From the NCBI GenBank assembly GCA_031761405.1, contig JASEVX010000011.1:32786140-32850139 (forward strand): DNA of 64,000 nt. Reading direction: 5' to 3'. Below, in pieces: positions 23,946 through 34,205 of the stretch. The position numbers were made by a program, and so were the translations under genes. The notes below the pieces were generated by a model, which worked only from the letters and a program-made list of their open reading frames with translations, had not been told where the DNA came from and searched no databases. The first letter of the stretch is position 1. The number at the start of each line of letters is the position of its first letter. Origin of the DNA: Serripes groenlandicus (taxonomy: Eukaryota; Mollusca; Bivalvia; Cardiida; Cardiidae).

Positions 23946-24145
23946 GCGAGACGAGGGGTTAGGGTCGAAGATTTGGAACTTGGCGTCTCGGGTTCGATCC
24001 TCAGTTGCTGCACGGCGATCATGGTGGAGTGCAATGGGCAAGACATATTTCCCAGCCAAATACTGGTTTGTTTACCCAGGAATCATTAATAGGTAAACCA
24101 TAGTAATATAACTGAACTAATGATGAAAACGGCGTAAAACCTAAA
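23946..24145 (+). mobile_element. SINE (plus), head-to-head, segment B
   Basis: More complete than the A copy: gaagatttggaacttggcgt, ctcgggttcgatcctcagtt (B box), then the shared body and tail (gatgaaaacggcgtaaaacc). Confidence 0.75.
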
Positions 24146-24454
24146 TAAAAATATCCGACGTGCGAGAGCGGTTTTAACTTTTAAGGCATTGCGGTTTGCA
24201 AGAACTACTATACTTTACTAGAACCAGCTGTTTGTCTAATTTCGATCAAACAAAAGGTGTTCAGTACAATAACGAAGCTCTTTTTTAAATATATGTTTTA
24301 GATAACTTAAAATGGCAGAATACCGGTTTGTTAACTATGTTTCATTTTATGTTCCGTCATGAGCTTTCCGACGTGCGACATCGGAACTACGGCAAAGCGA
24401 AATCGGCTGGATAGATTTTAATTCAATTCGGTAAATGGTTAAATAATTATATTG

Positions 24455-25610
24455 AGTTTGTATACGCCCGTTTGAAAAAAACGGATCGTATTATACAGTT
24501 TTATCTGCGGCGTACGAGCGGGCGTGCGGGCGTCGTCCAGTATGTTGTCAGCTCAATAACTTTAGATGCTTTTGTCCAATCATCACCAAATTTGGTCAGA
24601 ATGTGTATTGGGATAATATCCCGGACAAGTTCGATAACTAGCCATGTCGCTTTAGTCAATCGAGAGTAATCGCCCTTTAATTATAGAATTTACCAAAAAT
24701 TGGTCTTGTCAGATCAATAACTTTAGAAGTCTTTGTCCAATAGTCAGAATGTGTATTGGCATAATATCTCGGACAAGTTTGATAACTAGCCATATCGCAT
24801 TAGTCAATTGAGAGTTATCGCTCTTTAATTATAGAAATTACCTAAAATTGGTCTTGTCAGCTCAATAACTTTAGAAGCCTTTGTCCCATCATCACCAAAT
24901 TTGGTCAGAATGTGTATTGGCATATTATCTCGGAGAAGTTTGATAACTAGCCATATCACTTTAGTCAATTGAGAGTTATCGCTCTTTAATTATAGAAATT
25001 ACCTAAAATTGGTCTTGTCAGCTCAATAACTTTAGAAGCCTTTGTCCAATCATCACCACATTTGGTCAGAATTTGTATTGGCATATTATCTCGAACAAGT
25101 TTGATAACTAGCCATATCGCTTTAGTGAATCGAGAGTAATCGCTCTTTTATTATAGAAATTTCCTAAAATTGGTATTGTCAGCTCAATAACTTTAGGAGC
25201 CTTTGTCCAATCATCACCAAATTTGGTCAGAATGTGTATTGGCCTAATATCTTGGACAAGTTCGATAACTAGCCATATTGCTCAAGTCGATAGAGTTATT
25301 GCCCTTTAATTATAGAAATTACCTAAAATTGGTCTTGTCAGCTAAATAACATGTGAAGCCTTTATCCGATCATCACCAAATTTAGACAATATGTTAATGG
25401 GTAGAATATCTTGGTCAGGTTTGATAACTTACAACGTTATCTTAGTCACTACCAAATTATGTCCCTCGAAATGGCCAAAACTGTAAGAACAGTGTCCGCT
25501 CTCTAAGTTTGGCTGATGTACAACCAATTATCACTATACTTGGTCTCAAAAAAACAGGACGGGCGTATTTTGTGACATTTGGCGCTCTTGTTATTGATGT
25601 CAAGCAATTT
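24455..25610. repeat. Interspersed repeat with six ~160-bp internal units (B)
   Basis: Counterpart of 12170-13015. Units start (ttgtcagctcaataac or variant) at about 24544, 24705, 24853, 25014, 25175 and 25334. The two extra units relative to copy A lie in the first half, and one unit is shortened near 24740. Confidence 0.8.
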
Positions 25611-25851
25611 AAGTGAATTAGAAATGATATTATTGTAATATATAAAGCGCGTTATGTTATATATAGACTGATAGAATATAGTTCAATTAAGTTATAATCA
25701 TTTGTATTTGAATACCATTCCAAATGAGCAATAGCCATTTCTTTAACCGTACTGTCATTGTCACTGAAACAGACGTGTAGACGTCAAAAACGACGTTATT
25801 TCGAATGTGTGATTCAACAGTAAAACACGTCCGACGTTCATGAAACAACAC

Positions 25852-27108
25852 TTAAGTTGTAGCAACAACAATATACACGATCATTACCAATATGGACGCA
25901 AAGGAGAAACCAACAAATGCAATATAGTCGAACATAAAACTAATGTTTTTCCAAGTCACTTCCGATGCGTTTGATTCTTCTTGATTTTCGACGATATCTT
26001 TGACATCCCAGTTGACATTTCTTGTACCGTTAGTATTGTCTTTGGTGTCCTTTACTAATACGGACACGACATTCTGTCCGTTTCGTCTGCAGCGGAGACA
26101 TCTGTACAAAGCCTTCAAATATGCTGGAACGAGCCTTTTGTCGTCTCTATGATACAGATTGAGATTCAAGATTGTTACAACAGTTATCAACACGCTTATG
26201 ATCACATCCGCCATGAGTTTATATGTGATCACTGGTACAGGGCTCGAGGTATTCGGCAAGACTTCGCTAATTATTGTCATAAAAACGGCGATGGCCAACA
26301 AAACAGTAACGGCATAAGATACTCTCTCACCGGAATCGGGTACCAGAACAAATACAAACACGTTTAGCACGCTCAAAAGCGACAATGGGGCCACCACACT
26401 GACGAGAGTGAATACAGACTTCCTCGCAAGGTGAAAATAAACTTCTACTGCGGCCCATTCATCGATCGTTGTTGCGACCAACTCCGTTTTTGTTAACTCC
26501 CATTGAGCATTCGGACTATATTGTTGCGTAGAGGCTGATGTAGAAGTCAGTATGAACATCAAGTGTGAACTGGAATAGCCCCAGGCTTGAAACACCACTT
26601 TACATATCTGCTTGTCAAATGGATAGTTTTCGACATTAACGTCACAGGTGGCTTTGATACGGCCACCGACTACAATCTGTGCCGAACCATCCTCATCATA
26701 GTATACCCTCTGCGATGTTTGGATCATTGTAGTAGAGGTATCTGCAGTTGTAGTGATTATGAATTCTGGCACCCAGACGTATTTATTTGATATATATGTA
26801 TATGTTAGTCCCCCATGAGCACTAGGAGTCCAACTCAAACTCACGTCAGTCCAGGATAACGAGAATGCGCCGATTAAGAAAAATTCCCCGTTTATTTCGT
26901 CGAGAGATTGTATGGACCTGAGAAAAAAACCTACTGATACGTCGATTGCAGTAGATTGATCTGCGACGGGTGTGATGTCCCTGTTATAGTTTGTTAAAAG
27001 TGTCGACTGTAGGGTCTTTGCTTCTGATAATGTCGCACATTCTGTGACGTCAATATGGAAAGTCGATGTATATAACACGAACAGGATGATACATCCACGG
27101 GCAGGCAT
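25852..27108 (-). CDS. Cys-loop ligand-gated ion channel subunit, nicotinic receptor-like (copy B), intronless
   Basis: 418 residues starting MPARGCIILFVLY. It has the same domain order as the 13259-14539 paralogue: signal peptide, ligand-binding domain with an identical Cys loop (CDVNVENYPFDKQIC), M1, the PDSGERV linker, an identical M2, an identical M3 and M4. Substitutions cluster in the N-terminal extracellular part (e.g. SVNEL to SLDEI, KTWQR to QTSQR) and the M3-M4 loop; the pore region is unchanged. An 8-residue (24-bp) loss in the M3-M4 loop lies between two ATCT direct repeats, consistent with a slippage deletion. The loop C vicinal cysteines are absent here too. The frame is fully open, so both copies could be functional. 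The promoter side faces the small ORF at 27561. Confidence 0.93.
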   Translation of the reverse strand: MPARGCIILFVLYTSTFHIDVTECATLSEAKTLQSTLLTNYNRDITPVADQSTAIDVSVGFFLRSIQSLDEINGEFFLIGAFSLSWTDVSLSWTPSAHGGLTYTYISNKYVWVPEFIITTTADTSTTMIQTSQRVYYDEDGSAQIVVGGRIKATCDVNVENYPFDKQICKVVFQAWGYSSSHLMFILTSTSASTQQYSPNAQWELTKTELVATTIDEWAAVEVYFHLARKSVFTLVSVVAPLSLLSVLNVFVFVLVPDSGERVSYAVTVLLAIAVFMTIISEVLPNTSSPVPVITYKLMADVIISVLITVVTILNLNLYHRDDKRLVPAYLKALYRCLRCRRNGQNVVSVLVKDTKDNTNGTRNVNWDVKDIVENQEESNASEVTWKNISFMFDYIAFVGFSFASILVMIVYIVVATT

Positions 27109-27477
27109 GGTTGACCCTCGTAACTGTCACGTTATGGTACCGCCGTATGTTAAGTTAGAATGAACTGTGGGTATAGTCTTGTAAATTCAATTGACGAATT
27201 CTGAAAGCATAGCAATGTTAGTTTACATAGTTGAACGTGGAATGTAGAAATGAAAGTATGAAACCAGTTTGCATACGACAATGTAATTCTGTTTATTTAT
27301 GGTAATTCTGTTTATTAATGGTAATTCTGTTTATTTATGGTAATTCTGTTTGTAATCAAAGACAGTTATAAAACTGTAAGAATTTCAGCAATCAGCACGG
27401 TATTGGTGAATGCGTTTATGTGCATTTTACACAATAACTTGTCCCTGTGCAGATATATCCACATAGCTGCTTTGTTT

Positions 27478-27543
27478 ACCCTCGGTACCTAGCACAGAGG
27501 TATGTATTCAGACTTGCAGTATACCTAACATAGTGGTATGTAT
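27478..27543. repeat. Two-unit fragment of the 34-bp satellite inside segment B
   Basis: About 66 bp (ctcggtacctagcacagagg ... aacatagtggtatgtat) of satellite sits 20 bp before the small ORF. It is absent at the matching place in segment A (about 14905). The sequence taacttgtccctgtgcagat occurs on both sides of it, so the fragment arrived with or caused a short local duplication. Confidence 0.85.
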
Positions 27544-27560
27544 AACTTGTCCCTGTGCAG

Positions 27561-27743
27561 ATGCAGTATTGTTGTTGTTTGGTGACGTTGTTTACCCTCG
27601 CACTCGGCATTAATGCCATTTGGCGAGCAATAGCTGCAGTATGTGTTAACTCCCCTTATGTATACACATGCCGCAAGAGATATTCGCGTGATAGAGCGCT
27701 CATCGAGATAGATGATTACTGTCGTATTTTTCTTACAACATAA
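27561..27743 (+). CDS. Small putative secreted peptide (copy B)
   Basis: 60 codons, MQYCCCLVTLFTLALG..., paralogous to 14913-15083. The hydrophobic leader and the IWRAIAAVCVNSPY segment are unchanged. The C-terminal part differs (CRKRYSRDRA, then IEIDDYC), so two of the four downstream cysteines seen in copy A differ. An in-frame GTG six bases upstream is unlikely to be the start. It lies 452 bp from the divergent receptor gene, with a satellite fragment just upstream. It may be spurious; confidence is low. Confidence 0.35.
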   Translation: MQYCCCLVTLFTLALGINAIWRAIAAVCVNSPYVYTCRKRYSRDRALIEIDDYCRIFLTT

Positions 27744-27971
27744 TCTACACAGCTCAAAAAATATATATTTTTTTTAATTCAACACGACTTCTTTCGTTTC
27801 TTATTTTACCAATGCTTCATGTATATGTTCAACTATAGATCACTCATAATCATTTGCTGATCGCTGATTGCTAGTTAATCTTGTACTAGAAATAAGTAGT
27901 AATAAGAATAAAAGGTACCATTGAAAGAAAAACACGCACACGCATCTGCAACACACAACTTATTAATAAAA

Positions 27972-28152
27972 CATTTTGGCAAAAGCAGATCTTGCTCATA
28001 TTGAATAATTAATTTCTTCATTTGTCACAATGGTTTTAACCCTATTCAAAAATTATATATTCGTCTATATAGATTATTCTTTTCTTCTTTTACCTGGATG
28101 TCACCAAAGTCGTCTGCTGCAGATGCGTCATATATGTATGTGCGAAAGGATT
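27972..28152. mobile_element. Decayed TTAA/CCCTTTCCC MITE relic (segment B)
   Basis: Counterpart of 15313-15496, with the cttgctcatattgaataa hairpin centre and the gtcgtctgctgcagatgcgt right part. Confidence 0.65.
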
Positions 28153-28505
28153 AAATTCGCTTACTGATATATATATTAATCTAAAACATCAGCAAATTAT
28201 TTCTATAATATTAATTATTATTATTAATACTATTATTATAAGATCTTATATTATTTTATAATTCTTAATATAAAAGGTATATTTATTTGCACAAAATTCT
28301 TGTTACATTTTTGTCACAGTTATCTCATATGCAAGTTCACATTTCACAAAGCGAAGCTTTAGGAACTAGCACTAGTTCAACATCCGATTAAATTATATAA
28401 AATGTATCACCTGTTCTACGACGACGCAATACTAATATTCCGATTGCTCACGGATATATAAGTTAGAAATAATTTGATCTTCTTAAACACAATATATTCC
28501 ATTAA

Positions 28506-29635
28506 TATATCTATAGGTGCTACCTATTTACGAAAAAAAAAACGCTTGATAATTATAAACAAAAATGTAATAGCATACTTTGGCCATAAAAAAGGATTTA
28601 TAAGTAATAATTGACTAGACAATAATAATGTTAATGTCATGTTTCTTGCATTATCAAAACATATTTGAAATTCGTATTGTTGTTGTCTATTATTTGAACA
28701 GAAAATAATAAAGTAAAGACTTTCAGAAAATCAAGGAATACATTTATAATGAACAAGGTTAAAACATGAGGGCCAAGATGATCCTTAATCGATCACCTGC
28801 ATTATGGTAAAGAAGCAAATAGATCAGCCCTTTTATGATGCCACCTGGCGACTGCCTTTTTCAACCAGTCAATATGACTGGAACAAATTATATAAGGGGT
28901 CACATTTCTGCTAAACCCTTTCCCTATTAGAGACGGTTTCTGAGGCCTATGCAACAGACCATTCAGGAAAAGATTGTCGCCACAAGAACAATTGCTCCTT
29001 ATGAGAAAGTTATCCTTTTGCCACAATGTTTGATAAATAATTATACTTTGAATGAGTGAGTCAATAGCTCATGTATAGGAATTTGGGGTCTTTCATGTTG
29101 ATACCACTTTTTTGCGGGAAACGACGTCGCTCCATTGACGTTACGCCAAGATGAAGTGTAACGGAAATGACGTCACGTCCTTCTTTGGCTACGATACAGT
29201 CAAAATTTAGTTTCGGGCGTAGAAGGCTAATGCTGTCGTTTTTTTGACGAACGGGTAAACATATTTCTTACAGATTTCCATTTATTTTTAACTTTTCGTA
29301 CAAATGTTAATTGCCACATAACACAGCACTTAAATGATCTTAAATATCGATTTAAAAAAAAATGATTAAAAAGACGACAATAATTTTCAATCCGTGTTTT
29401 TCTGCTCATTTTATACATACTCAAAATACCGATTTAAAAAAAAAAAAAAAGCCGACAATAATTTTCAATCTGTGTTTTACGTCTGCTTTTTATACATATC
29501 CAAAATGGCGGCCCCCATGGATTTTTTCCAGCTTCATTTCAGAAAGCTTCATGGGTTATTGAAAAAAAAAAAAAAAAAAATCTCACACCTGTTAACTATA
29601 AGCGAAAAAAAACCATTTATGGTTTTTTTTCGTAT
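28506..29635. other. 1.1-kb insertion in segment B, with a MITE relic and A-rich duplications
   Basis: No counterpart exists in segment A, where cacaacatattccattatta continues straight on. Inside are a minus-oriented relic of the CCCTTTCCC MITE at about 28908-29035, a paired block with A-runs (acgacaataattttcaatc at 29372 and gccgacaataattttcaatc at 29450), and two long A-runs (about 29437-29450, 29561-29580). No supported gene is present. The insertion boundaries are diffuse. Confidence 0.6.
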
Positions 29636-31334
29636 TATAAATGAATAGAATCAAAGAGTTTTTCTTTTATTAAACTAAGTACGGTTGTCATATGATACGT
29701 CTCTGTGTCAAACATCAAAGCTATCGCATGACAATTTAAAATCACTGTTTCCCATTAACGTCTTTACACGCTTAAAAAATTAACAATGAAGCCCCTCTAA
29801 CGAACCATAGAGTAGTGCTATAACAAAACCAGTCATAGACAGAGTGCGTTAAGGTAGTTCCACACCTTTGGCAAGAAAATGCTAAAGTTATCCAATATAT
29901 TTCAAACTTGGCATACAATACCATTGACATCTAGGCTGTCAAACGGCAAGATGCATATCAAATGGCGTCCTTAAGTCTGGTTATGTATACGGGTCCTTTT
30001 CATACAACGGGTATATGTCCGAACTGTAATTACCGATTTTCGTGGTTTAACTTTCCTTTATTATGTGAAATATTGTCCTTATTGTTAATCATATTTTCCA
30101 ATCATGTAATTCACACAATTCGTTGGGATTTAACGATATAACGATTTTCTATTTTTAAAACGTCGTATATTTTCAACTTCAATGGTTCAATTTCTGACGT
30201 TTTTCTAAAAAAGTAGTTCGATTACCCCATATGAATTTTGAATATGTTAGACTCGAAACGTTTTGACGTAGATTCATCGAATAAAACAGATATGTCGTCG
30301 AACTAGATTTTTTTTAACATCGACGTTGAAAACAAAGTTGCCCTTAACATTTTGTGTAAATAACGTCGACGTCATATTATCTTCACGCAGTTACGCTTAT
30401 TTTTTCTAGATTTCCACAATAGATTTGCGCTTCAATTGGTTTATAGCATCGTTCCGCAGAATAAAGTTGTAGTTTTGTAAGTTGCTGAATCATATCACAT
30501 GTTTTATTAAAATATCCAAACTACATTATTAAATCGTATATATATGATTTGATAATAGATGCTAAGAATTAAAATAAGTTGTCTGGACACATATAAAGTA
30601 ACATAAGACATGTTAGTTCCATATTATAAATTCACATGTTATTAGTTTAACTTTTATTTTATACAGAATCATGACAATGAAAACATATTTTTAATTTTTG
30701 ATGCACACACCATACTGTGCGGTGCAGTCTGAGCAGAGTCCAACATTTCTGCATCATGCAGACACCGATTCGGTTCTATTTTGACTGCACTCATGTCCTT
30801 ACTAAGTATATTAATTTAAGGTAATGACTTTTAAAACATCCCTTTTACACTTTGTATACACATGTATAAGTTATGTCGTTAGCGGCCGCGCACAAACTCT
30901 GGTTCCCGAATGAAGTTAGGAGCTAAAATAAAAGACAGTACCATTCATCTATAGTCTATTTATAGATTTTCATTTTTATCGTAGCATCTTAATTTTTCAA
31001 TCATCCTAACTATGCATTTGCTTTGTTTTTAATATTCTGACTTTCATGATCAGTATAATATATTTAATGATTTCAAAGAGTATGTCAGGTTAAACATCAT
31101 TGAATGCTAACTATGCGTTTGCTTTGTATCTAATAATATGACTTCCATGTTCAGTATAATATCTTTAATGATTTCAAAGTATGTCAGGTTAAACATCATT
31201 GAAATCATTGTGGCAAAAGGAGTAATTGCTCATAAGGGCAATATCTGCATTTGCCACAATAATTTCAACACTTTTCAATTATCATACGATCATTTATAGG
31301 GATTTTTTATATTTTATACTTGAGAATTTCAAAG

Positions 31335-31672
31335 TCGTGCGCACGAGATTCTATGTCGTGCGCACGAGATTCTATGTCGTGCGCACGAGATACTAAGTCG
31401 TGCGCACGAGATACTTAAGTCGTGCGCACGAGATACTATGTCGTGAGCACGAGTTACTATGTCGTGCGCACGAGTTTCTTAGTCGTGCGCACGAGTTTCT
31501 TAGTCGTGCGCACGAGATACTATGTCGTGCGCACGAGATACTATGTCGTGCACACGAGATACTAAGTCGTGCGCACAAGATAATTAAGTCGTGCGCACAA
31601 GATCCTATGTCGTGCGCACGAGTTACTAAGTCGTGCGCATGAGATACTATGTCGTGCGCACGACATAATTAG
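31335..31672. repeat. 21-bp minisatellite, forward arm
   Basis: About 16 units of gtcgtgcgcacgagatacta(t). Each unit contains the palindrome GTGCGCAC. It ends in tgcgcacgacataattagcc, which is mirrored at 31800-31822. Confidence 0.93.
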
Positions 31673-31797
31673 CCAATCAGATCGCCTAAAAGAAACCGAG
31701 TTTCTTCATACGTTAACCCTGCATTAAAATATAATAGAATAAAATTGTTTCTGCTATCAGCCATTTTCAAACAACATTCATGTATGTAAAGTGTATC

Positions 31798-31998
31798 CTG
31801 ATTGGCTAATTATGTCGTTCGCACAACTTAGTAACTCGTGCGAACGACTTAATTATCTCGTGCGCACGACATAGTATCTCGTTCGCACGACTTAGTATCT
31901 CGTGCGCACGACATAGTATCTCGTGCAAACGACTTAGTTACTCGTGCGCACGACATAGTATGTCGTGTGCACGACATAGTATGTCGTGTGCACGAGAT
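31798..31998. repeat. 21-bp minisatellite, inverted arm
   Basis: About 9 units in the opposite orientation (cgtgcgcacgacatagtatc), introduced by ctgattggctaattatgtcg, the reverse complement of the end of the forward arm. About 125 bp of non-repetitive DNA separates the arms, so the whole can fold into a very large hairpin. Confidence 0.93.
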
Positions 31999-32214
31999 AA
32001 ATAAAAACATACACATGTCACCTCTGTGCCACCGTAGTTGTTGGCCATTTTCGTCAAATGCGAAAATTATTTTTAATTTGATAATATTTTCCGTAATTTG
32101 CGAAAATAATTGGCGAAAGGATATCAAGATTTACCTGTACGGGTGTTTTTTTCTTCATATTTGACAGTTTGTGTTTTTCACACTTGTTTTATTGTTGTCA
32201 AGGACTACGAATTA

Positions 32215-34205
32215 TATTATATATATCAAGTTCAAAATCATTTATTGTCATATAAACATATGTTTGTTGCCAGAAACAAAAATACATATATACATGTGGC
32301 GGCAATAAAGATAATTAGAAACATAAATATGGAGAAAATATGAAATATACAAACATATCACGGCAATAGATAAGCATACAGTTTGTGTACATATTATGAT
32401 TATCTAGTACAGGATGATCAACATATTTACAGAGTAAGTATTAAGAAGTATTTAGGATATCTCTTTTGCAGTTGGCAAGGTATACAAATTTACCTAGGTA
32501 AACTATTTTTTTCTTTGATTGAGATTCCATCAAACCTTTAAATTTAAATGTATTAGGCCAAGTGTAGTAGTATTTAGGTAGGTATAACATCCTAAGGTCT
32601 CTATATAATGGACAGACTAATAAAAAATGATATTTATTTTCAATAGTGTTACATTTACAAAAAGTACATTTCCTTTCATCTCTTTCTTAATTTCTATGTC
32701 TGCCTACTTCAATTAACAGTTTGTGAGATGAACACCTGAATCTTGTTAAAGCTATTCTATGGTTTTTATTTTCAATAAATGTAAGATACATGTAGTTTTC
32801 GTAAATGAAACACTGCTTGAATGATCTGTAGCAGTCTAATTTGCTATAGGTGTCGAGGTCCGCAAACCAGCTTTGTAGATAACTATCATAAATTCGACTT
32901 ATTACAATATTTAGGTTTACACCAGATGCGTCGGGTAAAACATTCAAATATGATAAACCCAAACTATTGACTAGTTTTTGTAAGTTTAATTTCCACGCAT
33001 TCGTGGCATTTCCGTGTCACTCATGTTATATATTTTAAATAAGAGAGAATCAGGGTGTTTACAAATTTTATACCAGTATTTAACAATGGATACGCTTCTT
33101 AGTACATGTAATGGAAACCTTCCAGTTTCACCGTACACTGTTGTGTTAGTGGTTTTCGGACTTACAGCTAATAATTGCTTTAAAAACTTTAAATGAACTC
33201 GTTCGATGTCAGGAGCCTTATGGAATCCCCATGTCGCTGAAGAATACATTAAAATAGGTAGAACCATAGAATCAAATAATTTAAATTTTTCAGGGATATT
33301 TAAAGGAACATTCATAAACAAAGTATTTAAAGAGAACAATGCCTTCAACCCTTTTCCTGCCAGATCCTTTTGTGTAACACTAAATTTACTATTTGATGCT
33401 AATGTGCAGCCAAGGAAGTTAAACTTGTTTACAACCTCAAGTTTATCTCCATTGTATACCAATTCAACATCTGGAATTGTATTTCCTTTTTGGCAAACCA
33501 TCACGACTGTTTTGTCTGTATTTACCATTACACCCCATTGTTTTGAGTAATCATTTAGTTTATTTAATAATAATTGTAAACCTTCTTGAGAATACGAAAA
33601 TAAAACAGTATCATCAGCAAAAAGCAATAGAAATAATTTTAAATTGTCAGCTGTAAAACAATCAAATGCGTCAGGATGCATATAATCATACATGTCATTT
33701 ATAAAAAGAATAAATAAAAAGGGAGATAATGGTTCTCCTTGCTTTACGCCCGTGGCAATATCAAAGAAATCAGTTAACTGATCTTTAACCCTTATACAAG
33801 ATTTTATATTTGTGTATATTGCTTTGAGTAATTTTATCATTTTGGTAGATGTACCTGTTTGTACAAGTTTGACCCAAAGAGCTTTGTGATTAATAGTATC
33901 GAAAGCTTTTCTAAAGTCAACAAATGCACAATATAATTTCCTTTTTTCAATGTTTAAAACTTTGTCAATTATGGAAGATAATATAAAAATACTATCGTTA
34001 GTGATTTTTCCTTTACGAAAACCAAACTGAAAATCATTTAAAACCTTACTGTGTTCTGCCCACTGTCTAAGCCTATTGTCAATAATACAAGAAAATATGC
34101 TAGTAAGTGTTATGCCCCTATAATTGTTTAGATCGTCAATGTTACCCTTTTTCGGGATTGGGATGATAATTCCTTTAGTCCATTCATTCGGAAATACAAT
34201 GGCCT
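32215..34205 (-). mobile_element. 5'-truncated LINE (minus) inside the 6.25-kb element
   Basis: It begins abruptly within the RT domain at about 34203 and ends in an AT-repeat tail near 32215-32230. It is related to the LINE at 2821-5691: both share the C-terminal ...HLKF..., GR(F/Y)PL and SSH(K/S)L segments and a CxFC-type finger. Confidence 0.85.
32640..34203 (-). pseudogene. Reverse transcriptase remnant of the LINE
   Basis: Minus-strand frame open from about 34203 to 32986: WTKGIIIPIPKKG, NYRGITLTS, FQFGFRKGKITND, AFVDFRKAFDTIN, GVKQGEPLSPFLF and the catalytic LLFADDTVLF (about 33605). A frameshift near 32975 separates it from the C-terminal part (32687-32962: RFRCSSHKLLIEVGRHRN), which continues past a stop at about 32687 into a CTFCK-type finger. 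It is non-functional. Confidence 0.9.

Noticed and set aside
31393..32127. Frames with repeated RAHEI/SCARH peptides
   Set aside because: Translation of the 21-bp minisatellite; the inverted array gives a similar frame on the other strand.
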